Part shown: one piece after another, positions 33,546-39,777 of the stretch
How the letters are laid out: the number at the start of each line of letters is the position of its first letter
How positions within the stretch are numbered: position 1 is the first letter of the stretch
Assembly (NCBI GenBank): GCA_003249035.1
Contig: QBMK01000010.1
Coordinates: forward strand, 1-43,606
DNA: 43,606 nt
Reading direction: 5' to 3'
Source of the DNA: Pseudanabaena sp.
GTDB lineage: Bacteria > Cyanobacteriota > Cyanobacteriia > Pseudanabaenales > Pseudanabaenaceae
Position numbers and translations under genes: made by a program
The notes under the pieces: generated by a model
Database searches by the model: none
Seen by the model: the letters and a program-made list of their open reading frames with translations, nothing else
Told to the model about the DNA's origin: nothing

Positions 33546-33637
33546 AGTTTATTGTTCATCCTAAATAACTGATGTTTGGCGACGGAAGTTATTTAGGCAG
33601 ATATAGCGGGAGTATATACCCGCAGGATGTCTTTATA

Positions 33638-33838
33638 ATGCCTCAAAATCTGACGGGTTGCAATCCCTCTCTTAATTTTAGCCTACTTTCTGCACTCTCT
33701 ACCCTCTATTATCTTGATCGCCACGAGCCGTTAAGCTTTGCAATCCAATACTCTGAAACCCGCAAAGCGTTAGGTTTTGGCATTGGTGAGTTTAAGAAAA
33801 TCTACGCCGCCTATGTGAAGCAACGGGGGGGTAAGTAA
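33638..33838 (+). CDS. Small protein preceding the primase-like gene
   Basis: From ATG 33638 this gives 66 aa (MPQNLTGCNPSLNFSLLSAL and ending YVKQRGGK). An in-frame ATG at 33572 would make 88 aa. The stop codon directly abuts the ATG of the next gene, so they are coupled. The ETRKALGFGIGEFKKIYAAY part is helical. No family recognised; a replication accessory role is only suggested by position. Confidence 0.5.
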   Translation: MPQNLTGCNPSLNFSLLSALSTLYYLDRHEPLSFAIQYSETRKALGFGIGEFKKIYAAYVKQRGGK

Positions 33839-35560
33839 ATGGTTACTACCCTTGCAAGAAACTCTAAAAACTTATTACCCGCCGATCCTATCGATCAGGA
33901 ATTCGCGGCGCTATTCCCCCACCTGTGGGACTGGATATTTAAAGATGCAGACGGCTGGCACACAAACTCTAAATACCCACTGTCGCCACGAGACTTAATC
34001 GAAAAATGGCGATCGCCCAACGAGATCATTGGTGTGAGGTTTTGTACTGAAACCAATCGCCTAGTAATTGATCTTGATTTAGGTAGTCAATATCATCCTG
34101 CGAACGATGAACAAGGCTATAAAAAGATTTTGGGCGTAATGGAGGGCATAGGATTAGCGGGATATATTCTTATGCAGTCCAGTAACTCGACAGGACTGCA
34201 CCTATATTTCCCATTGCCTGAATCCGTCAACTCGTTTAACTTGGCTTGTGCTTCGCGCCATGCCTTAGAGAAAGCAGGGCTAACAGTTAAGGGCGGTACG
34301 CTTGAGATATTCCCTAATGTAAAGGCATATTCAGACGTAACCAAGACTTTATTTAATGGTCATAGACTGCCATTGCAAGAGGGTAGTTACTTACTTGATA
34401 GCAATTACGAACCATACTCGCAATCCATAGAATCATTTCTGATTGCTTGGAAAAATGCCGCCGATTCTCAAGATATGAAAATCTTGAATAAAGCGATCGC
34501 GACAGCACCAAGACCAAAAAACATTAAAACAGAGGAAACAGGCAAGGGTACTACATGGCGATCTAATCTCGAAAGTAGAATCGCGACAGGATGGACAGGT
34601 AAGGGACAAACTAACGAGCTAATGTTTCAGATCGCCCAATATGGTCGGGTATTTTTAGGCATTGACGATCTATCTCAGTTGGCGGAGTACACCACCACGA
34701 AGTCAAAAAGCTGCAATGGGTTTTATGAATACTCAAGCCATGCTCACGAAGTCGATCGCCTTGCGTTGGACAAGGCTAAAAATGTCATGGCTACTTATTA
34801 TCCCTATGGCAGTAAATCAGGGCTTACCAGTGGCGATCTCAATGCCAAAACTAAAGAGCCAAAAGTAAGCAGGTTGGAGCAGGTCAAACAAGCCCTGATA
34901 GATCTGCTTGCAGAAATAGGCGATCGAGTTTTTAGGACTACTAGAGAGTTACTTAAATTTCTGGCAAAAAGCCTTAAATCTAGTAATACGACATTAGGCA
35001 AATTTAAGGAGCTATGGCAACCACTATTAAAAAACTGTAACGCGGCTTCTAGTAATGAATATAGCGATTTTGATGTAGAAAGTAATGAGGTTTGCGGAAA
35101 AGTGGAAATCGCTGAAACGATTGCAGAAAGCGGCGTTACAGTTACAGCCCCTAATGAAGTGTTGTTACATGATGTTGAAGCAAGAAAAGCAGAGCAATCT
35201 CAAGTCAATCCACAGATTGGAGTCTCCAAATTTTCGTTAGAAACTTCAGAACCCTTGCCAGACAATGAATTTAAGCCAATCATGACTTTCAATCAGGCAG
35301 TCGCGATCGCGTCAACTTGTCCAAGTCCACCGATGCCCGAAAGTTCAAAATGGCATAAACCAAAGGAGCCGCCGCGAGAAAATCCTTCAACTTTGGAAAA
35401 TATCAAGGTGATCGTAACTGCCGATCCGAGCAGGGCGCGATCGCAATTGGCAAAGTTAAAAGCTAAATTGATTTTGCCTTGGTTGAAGGGTGAAGAGCGA
35501 TCGCAAACTGAAGCGGCGATCGTATGGTTGCAGGATTTTATTGATATGCGATTCTTCTAG
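33839..35560 (+). CDS. AEP primase-like replication protein
   Basis: 573 aa. The N-terminal part has the signature of archaeo-eukaryotic-type primase/polymerase folds: the acidic pair Asp78 and Asp80 in RLVIDLDLG, and SNSTGLHLYFPLPE with His121, followed by a beta strand TLEIFPNVKAYSDV. Such domains are found in plasmid and phage primases and initiators. The C-terminal half is helical, basic and low in recognisable motifs. With the repeat-rich region and parA nearby, it is the best candidate for the plasmid Rep. No helicase domain is present, so host helicase would be needed. Confidence 0.65.
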   Translation: MVTTLARNSKNLLPADPIDQEFAALFPHLWDWIFKDADGWHTNSKYPLSPRDLIEKWRSPNEIIGVRFCTETNRLVIDLDLGSQYHPANDEQGYKKILGVMEGIGLAGYILMQSSNSTGLHLYFPLPESVNSFNLACASRHALEKAGLTVKGGTLEIFPNVKAYSDVTKTLFNGHRLPLQEGSYLLDSNYEPYSQSIESFLIAWKNAADSQDMKILNKAIATAPRPKNIKTEETGKGTTWRSNLESRIATGWTGKGQTNELMFQIAQYGRVFLGIDDLSQLAEYTTTKSKSCNGFYEYSSHAHEVDRLALDKAKNVMATYYPYGSKSGLTSGDLNAKTKEPKVSRLEQVKQALIDLLAEIGDRVFRTTRELLKFLAKSLKSSNTTLGKFKELWQPLLKNCNAASSNEYSDFDVESNEVCGKVEIAETIAESGVTVTAPNEVLLHDVEARKAEQSQVNPQIGVSKFSLETSEPLPDNEFKPIMTFNQAVAIASTCPSPPMPESSKWHKPKEPPRENPSTLENIKVIVTADPSRARSQLAKLKAKLILPWLKGEERSQTEAAIVWLQDFIDMRFF

Positions 35561-35623
35561 AAATACCTAAAAACGGGCGGGGGGACTAAGCCCGAATCAA
35601 CATCAACTTAGGTAATAAAACAT

Positions 35624-35926
35624 ATGCCAATCATCTACAGACACGAAATGAAAGAACGCAACCAACCCAAAGCCGAAGAGCCTAAATACCCAAAGCGAAC
35701 ATGGGTAAGCCATGAGGGTAAACAGTGGGAAGTCATAGGCTTTAAAGTTCAGGACGGGCGGCGAATCTACGATATTAAAGCCCCAACTGCGGACGGCTTT
35801 GGAGAGAGAAAGAGCGTTGATCAATGGGAATTATCCGCACCAAATGCGATCGCCATTACTGACAGCGATCGCCAAGCGAACCGTGAGCGGGTGATGAGTG
35901 CGGCGGCGCGGTACAAGAGGGATTAA
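35624..35926 (+). CDS. Small basic protein, unknown function
   Basis: 100 aa. The central part, KRTWVSHEGKQWEVIGFKVQ then DGRRIYDIKAP, looks like a small SH3-like beta barrel. The ends are charged and helical. It is the last gene before a strong terminator (35940-35980) and probably in the same unit as the primase-like gene 63 bases upstream. No family recognised. Confidence 0.55.
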   Translation: MPIIYRHEMKERNQPKAEEPKYPKRTWVSHEGKQWEVIGFKVQDGRRIYDIKAPTADGFGERKSVDQWELSAPNAIAITDSDRQANRERVMSAAARYKRD

Positions 35927-35939
35927 GATACAAATAAAG

Positions 35940-35980
35940 CAAAAGCCAAAAGCATTACGGTGTAACGCTTTTGGCTTTTG
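35940..35980. terminator. Strong hairpin terminator after the 100-aa gene
   Basis: CAAAAGCCAAAAGC (35940-35953) pairs perfectly with GCTTTTGGCTTTTG (35967-35980). The right arm provides T-rich tracts. It could act in both directions. Confidence 0.7.
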
Positions 35981-36110
35981 TATACCTAGGAATAATATAG
36001 GTTTAATATAAGGTTAATGTAAGGTATTTGACTAAGAAAATTGCATTTTGTCCAATTTATGTCCATAAATATGTCCATAAATTTTGAAGTATATTGCAGT
36101 ATATTTTGCA

Positions 36111-36228
36111 AATATACCCCTGTTTTTTGCTGCGTATTGCAATATTTTCCCCATGGTTTGAGCAGGATAAGGCAGGATCGAGATCCTAGAATATGCCCCT
36201 GTTTTTTGAAACATATTGAAGTATTTGG
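36111..36228 (+). repeat. Pair of degenerate 39-bp direct repeats
   Basis: Copies at 36111-36149 and 36190-36228 share AATATnCCCCTGTTTTTTG, then TATTG and TATTT at equal spacing. They sit 79 bp apart in an AT-rich field. They might be protein-binding sites, or the remains of a tandem duplication. Confidence 0.5.
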
Positions 36229-36429
36229 GCGCAGACCTAAGATTTATAGAAGAAATATAGAAGATAGTTGAGCCTCTTTCGTTCATCCATAAAATTACCT
36301 CTCTTAGATTGACCTATGAAGCTTGCTAGCTATAGCGTTGATGTAATCCTAGCTTACTTTAAAAGCCTCACGAAATGGCGACAAATGGCGCTCTAATCGC
36401 AAGGCTTGAAATGGTTGTTATGTATGGGT

Positions 36430-36768
36430 TTAGAGGATATCGCGATAAAAATAAGGCTTTGTCTGACCTTCTTCCTTCTTCCATCGCTCTAAGCCGAACT
36501 TTGAGCCAAAAGTTTCTTTGCCTCTACTAAAATCCTGTTTAAAGGAGTTTATAGATCCGCCATACCCGCGAGATTTCGCAAGTTCATAGGCTTGCTCTAC
36601 ATCTATTTCAGCTAAGGCTTTTTTAGATTTAGATTTCTTCTTAGTTGGCTTTACAGTCGCGGCGGCGGTATCAGGATCGGGTAAAGCCTTGATCTCCTCA
36701 ATGCTTGGCAGTGCATCAGTTTCTATGCTGCTTCCATCAACTTGGCTCTCATCACTGAGAGTAGGGGC
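36430..36768 (-). CDS. C-terminal extension reached by -1 frameshift from the RHH gene
   Basis: A 112-codon frame, lacking any ATG, GTG or TTG start near its beginning, follows the RHH gene in the -1 frame. It opens APTLSDESQVDG, has a Lys-rich linker (KPTKKKSKSKK) and ends in what looks like a folded domain: AYELAKSRGYGGSINSFKQD, then SKFGLERWKKEEG. It joins exactly at the AAAAAAG heptamer at 36774-36768 and would yield a 240-aa product (128 + 112). Composition and length show real coding. It is either a programmed frameshift product or a broken gene/sequencing indel. Confidence 0.6.
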   Translation of the reverse strand, partial: APTLSDESQVDGSSIETDALPSIEEIKALPDPDTAAATVKPTKKKSKSKKALAEIDVEQAYELAKSRGYGGSINSFKQDFSRGKETFGSKFGLERWKKEEGQTKPYFYRDIL

Positions 36769-37151
36769 TTTTTTGCGAGTGCGATCGCCTCGCTGGTAAT
36801 GGCTGCGATCGCTTTTCGTAGCTCATCAATTTCGCGATCGCGTTGCTGTAGCAAGTCATTAAAATTAGCAGCTATGTCACGATATCCCGCGCTGAAGCTA
36901 TCTTCAATCTCAGTCTTGATTTCAGATAGCTTAGAGGCGATCGCCTCATTAATCATGCTACCAATATCCACATTGTTAGACATTTGTTTTACATTGTCAG
37001 ACCCTCCAAAATGCGTTCTAAGGACTGCAATGATCGCACCGCCTATATTTGCGTCGCCGCCTCTCACCATGCCTTTATCAGTAGCGTAGGTATTTAGCTC
37101 ATCGAGTAAGTCGAGGGGCAAGCGAACCGATACCGCCTTAGTGTCTACCAT
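36723..37151 (-). CDS. Ribbon-helix-helix protein, zero-frame product of a possible frameshift gene
   Basis: 142 aa. The N-terminus is RHH (VSVRLPLDLLDELNTYATDK); a helical, coiled-coil-like segment follows (SASKL-type, then LLQQRDREIDELRKAIAAIT). Translation ends shortly after a run of six A in LAKKPLLS. It is divergent from the serine recombinase gene, and the gap is packed with TGTnnnACA motifs, so it probably binds them. Candidate roles are autorepressor, partition adaptor or recombinase regulator. Confidence 0.75.
   Translation of the reverse strand: MVDTKAVSVRLPLDLLDELNTYATDKGMVRGGDANIGGAIIAVLRTHFGGSDNVKQMSNNVDIGSMINEAIASKLSEIKTEIEDSFSAGYRDIAANFNDLLQQRDREIDELRKAIAAITSEAIALAKKPLLSVMRAKLMEAA
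36746..36774 (-). promoter_or_regulatory. Candidate -1 frameshift signal
   Basis: On the minus strand, A AAA AAG (36774-36768) is phased so that AAA and AAG are zero-frame codons. CCCCTA then gives a 6-base spacer, followed by CTCTCA-GTGA-TGAGAG (36761-36746), a 6-bp stem with a GNRA loop. GAGG lies 13 bases upstream of the heptamer. E. coli dnaX uses the same heptamer with an upstream Shine-Dalgarno-like element and a downstream hairpin. Confidence 0.6.
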
Positions 37152-37258
37152 AATGTTTCACTCATGTTTCACTTTATGTCTTACATTTTAGCATATTGTC
37201 ATACTCTGTAAAGCAAAATGTAATACATAGATAAAATACTATGTAAACCATAGAGTCA

Positions 37259-37300
37259 TACAGGATTTTACAAAACTGCTCCCTTTTGTAAAATCCTGTA
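37259..37300. repeat. Perfect 17-bp inverted repeat in the recombinase promoter gap
   Basis: TACAGGATTTTACAAAA (37259-37275) is the exact reverse complement of 37284-37300, with spacer CTGCTCCC. It lies about 110 bp before the serine recombinase start, between divergent genes. It may be an operator, a recombination site or a terminator-like hairpin. Confidence 0.65.
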
Positions 37301-37412
37301 AAACATTTGTCAAGCAAAATAACTATGTTTTACAAATTGTCATACAAAATGCTTTACAGGTAACATTGAATATCTTACAATGTTTTACATAATGTAAGAC
37401 AAAGTAAAAGCA

Positions 37413-38084
37413 ATGACTAAGGCAGTAGGTTATGTGAGGGTATCGACACAAGAGCAAGCCGATCATGGTTACAGTGTTGATGCTCAAATAAGTAAGATTA
37501 GAGCTTATGCAGATTTGTATGACATTGTTTTACTTGATGTAATCATTGACGCGGGTGTATCTGCCAAGTCCTTAAAACGTGATGGTCTGACAAATGTTTT
37601 ACAAATGTTAGACATTGGTGAAGCGGACGCGGTGATTATCTTCAAACTAGATAGACTTACCCGCGATGTATCAGATTGGAACTACCTGATTAAAAATTAC
37701 TTTACCGATAATGCTTTGCTTTCAGTCAGCGACCAGATAGATACTCGCACGGCTGCGGGGCGGTTATGTCTAAATGTTTTGATGTCAGTTGCACAATGGG
37801 AGAGAGAGGCGATCGGTGAAAGAACTTCTACTGCATTACGTCAAAAACAATCACAAGGCGAACATGTTGGCAGTCCTGCCTATGGCTATAAAATGGTTAA
37901 CAAGAAATTGGTAAAGGTTGCCACTGAGTTAGAGGTTATCGCGTTTGTAAAACAAATGTCTGACGGTGGTTTTACATTGTCTGCGATCGCTAGCGAACTG
38001 AATGAACAAGGCATTAAAACCAAGCGAGGCGGTAAGTGGCAAGCAGTGCAGGTAAGCCGTGTTATTAATCGTGAGGTTGCCTAA
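37413..38084 (+). CDS. Serine recombinase (resolvase/invertase family)
   Basis: 223 aa. The catalytic domain has YVRVSTQEQ with Ser11 and Arg9, IIDAGVSAKSLKRDGL, FKLDRLTRD and the E-helix region SVAQWEREAIGERTSTAL. A short Recombinase-type and DNA-binding end (GYKMVNKKL, FTLSAIASELNEQGIKTKRG) follows. It is longer than Tn3 resolvases and shorter than large integrases. It probably resolves plasmid multimers or inverts a local segment. Its stop overlaps the next gene's ATG by one base. Confidence 0.92.
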   Translation: MTKAVGYVRVSTQEQADHGYSVDAQISKIRAYADLYDIVLLDVIIDAGVSAKSLKRDGLTNVLQMLDIGEADAVIIFKLDRLTRDVSDWNYLIKNYFTDNALLSVSDQIDTRTAAGRLCLNVLMSVAQWEREAIGERTSTALRQKQSQGEHVGSPAYGYKMVNKKLVKVATELEVIAFVKQMSDGGFTLSAIASELNEQGIKTKRGGKWQAVQVSRVINREVA

Positions 38085-38347
38085 TGATCGAGATTCTGGT
38101 TAAGGTGCTTGGCTGGCAGATGGTTAGCCAAGCATTAAGGAATAGGGAGAGCGCAAAAAACTACAGCGCTCAAAATCCTATGCTTGTCTTACGAGCTTGT
38201 AAAACATTGTCAGACTATTGGCTTAATGGCAATCCTAGAGAGTATTTAGAGAGCTTGGATACTGATTTAAGGAACTGCCTGATATGTAATCTGGCAAGTG
38301 ATATCAGTGCTGATGCGATCGCTGATATGGGATTAATGGAAGTTTAA
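38084..38347 (+). CDS. Small protein coupled to the serine recombinase
   Basis: 87 aa, start overlapping the recombinase stop (TAATG). Mostly helical (LVKVLGWQMVSQALRNRESA), with Cys in VLRACKTLSDYW and NCLICNLASD. No family recognised. The first coding third carries three TGTnnnACA-type motifs (38185-38216). It may be an accessory protein of the recombinase. Confidence 0.6.
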   Translation: MIEILVKVLGWQMVSQALRNRESAKNYSAQNPMLVLRACKTLSDYWLNGNPREYLESLDTDLRNCLICNLASDISADAIADMGLMEV

Positions 38348-38371
38348 CTATGTTATGAAAGTAGTAAATCC

Positions 38372-38399
38372 TTGCTATGTATAGTGTTGATGCTAGAAT
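38372..38399 (+). promoter_or_regulatory. Likely promoter of the FinO-like gene
   Basis: TTGCTA (38372-38377) and TAGAAT (38394-38399) are separated by 16 bp. The surrounding CTTGCTATGTATAGTGTTGA resembles a segment at 36314. Confidence 0.4.
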
Positions 38400-38432
38400 A
38401 TGGCGATCAAAGTTTAATCTAAAAAAGTAAAT

Positions 38433-38738
38433 ATGGCAGTACAAGGCAAGCTTGAATTAACTATCAAAATCAATGAGTTACCTCCGATCGCTTCTAAGGA
38501 TACGAATGGATGGATAACTTTTAATCTCGATTGTGATAGTCGGATTTTTACCGCTACTGTCAAGCCGAAAGTGTTCAAAAAGCTTGAAGATGCTCAGGCT
38601 AATTTCCCCCAATGGGTAGCAGCGATCGCGGGTAAGTTGGGACAAGCAACTGAGAATGGCTTTGTGCTTGAGGATGCGAATATTCAAGTGTTTGAGAAGA
38701 AGCCCAAGGAGCCGAAACAGTTGGAGGTTGCTGCTTAG
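38433..38738 (+). CDS. Cyanobacterial plasmid protein, often annotated 'fertility inhibition FinO-like'
   Basis: 101 aa. GKLELTIKINELPPIASKDT, then GWITFNLDCDSRIFTATVKP and KVFKKLEDAQANFPQWVAAI, match the recurring cyanobacterial family that databases call FinO-like. ProQ/FinO proteins bind RNA, but this short family has not, to my knowledge, been shown to do so. The sequence looks beta-strand rich with a helix. It is a single gene with its own probable promoter. The family call is from memory. Confidence 0.55.
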   Translation: MAVQGKLELTIKINELPPIASKDTNGWITFNLDCDSRIFTATVKPKVFKKLEDAQANFPQWVAAIAGKLGQATENGFVLEDANIQVFEKKPKEPKQLEVAA

Positions 38739-38832
38739 TGTTTTTGTCTGAGACAATTTGAATCGGGATACTTGCTATCATTACTGATTAAATCTAGTAA
38801 CATAATGAAATAATCAGTAATCCTGAGTTCCT

Positions 38833-39692
38833 ATGAGTCAAGAGCTTGTTTCCCAGACGATCAAAAAATTCCAAGATAAATTGCTTGATCTCTCGGCTAG
38901 GAATAAGCTCTTAAATTTTAAATTTTCAGAAAAGGCGCGTACACAGATTCGGATTGTTAACGATGCACCAGATCGGATTTACAAGCGTCTAAACGATGGC
39001 AGAAAACTGGTCTTAGAGACTTTGCCTGAGCCAGATGGTACGCCGCCCGATGAGAATAGTGAGCAGTTTCAACAATTGCTCATAGAAATTCGTAGCACGG
39101 ATGAGCAGTATCAAAGTGCGATCGCCAATGATGATGAACGTCCAGAAAATTTACAGGCTATTGAAAGATTATTGCGGGATAAGGTAAGAGCTAAGCTAAA
39201 GTTGCCCAAATTGATCGGCTCTAAGATCAGCCCAACACCTCAACAACAGGCGCAAGGACTTGGGATTAATCCTGCCTATGATTTGCCGTCTTCAGTCACA
39301 GAGGTCAGGGGTAGTAGTTCGGTTTTACAAACTCTACTTTTCCCGAAAGAGTTTGAACGCAAAGCATCAGGACTATCAACGGGTGTGCGTACATCTATTC
39401 AGGAAACGGGACGAAATACGCTTTATTTAGCATTTGGGATGTTGGAATGGTTTGAGTCAGAGTCTTCTGATGTGCGCTTTATTTCACCTTTGCTGCTTTA
39501 TCCAGTGAGTATTGAACGTAAACCAGTAAGGGGGCAATATCGCTATTTTATTAAAGCCTATGAAGATGAGTTTGAAGTAAATCCTTGTTTACGGGAAAGG
39601 CTAAGACGGGATTTTGGAATTGAGTTACCTGACTTTCAAGAAGCTAGTTCACCTGATGCTTATTTTCGGAAAGTAGCACAGTTAATTGAAGA
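38833..39692 (+). pseudogene. DUF4011-domain helicase-nuclease protein, cut by transposon copy 2
   Basis: About 287 codons of an N-terminal DUF4011 region: KFQDKLLDLSARNKLLNFKF at the start, and later LYLAFGMLEWFESESSDVRF followed by ISPLLLYPVSIERKPV. Intact relatives are very large, with superfamily 1 helicase and often an endonuclease-fold end, and are found in defence islands. The frame enters the transposon repeat and stops at 39705, so helicase and nuclease parts are absent. They are not found on the right flank of copy 1 either. Confidence 0.8.
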
Positions 39693-39730
39693 GGGGATCA
39701 CGTAGTAAATGGACAAAAAACAACGTTAAG
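39693..39730 (+). repeat. Left terminal inverted repeat, copy 2
   Basis: 38 bp identical to 13944-13981, preceded by A as in copy 1. Confidence 0.95.
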
Positions 39731-39777
39731 ACTGAAAAGCCTACTCAGTATAGATTATAGGCATTAAAGCTAGTAAT

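Larger units (their letters stand above)
35927..36429. other. Intergenic region with terminator and AT-rich direct repeats
   Basis: No convincing gene; short frames here are Cys-rich and overlap on both strands. It holds a terminator (35940-35980) and two degenerate 39-bp direct repeats (36111 and 36190). TGTCCATAAA occurs twice in tandem near 36060-36081. A further segment, CTTGCTAGCTATAGCGTTGA at 36314, resembles the probable promoter at 38371. Confidence 0.5.
36974..38216. repeat. Field of TGTnnnACA motifs
   Basis: Exact TGTnnnACA at 36974, 36985, 37177, 37219, 37297, 37326, 37338, 37381, 37393, 37516, 37594, 37605, 37946 and 38198, with one-base variants at 36995, 37197, 37526, 37957, 38185 and 38208. 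Several are spaced 10-12 bp, about one helical turn. They lie in the promoter gap and inside three coding regions. Confidence 0.65.

Noticed and set aside
36032-36286. 84-codon minus-strand and 76-codon plus-strand frames in the AT-rich gap
   Set aside because: They overlap each other on opposite strands, are rich in Ile, Tyr and Cys, and coincide with the direct repeats, so repeat sequence explains them better than coding.
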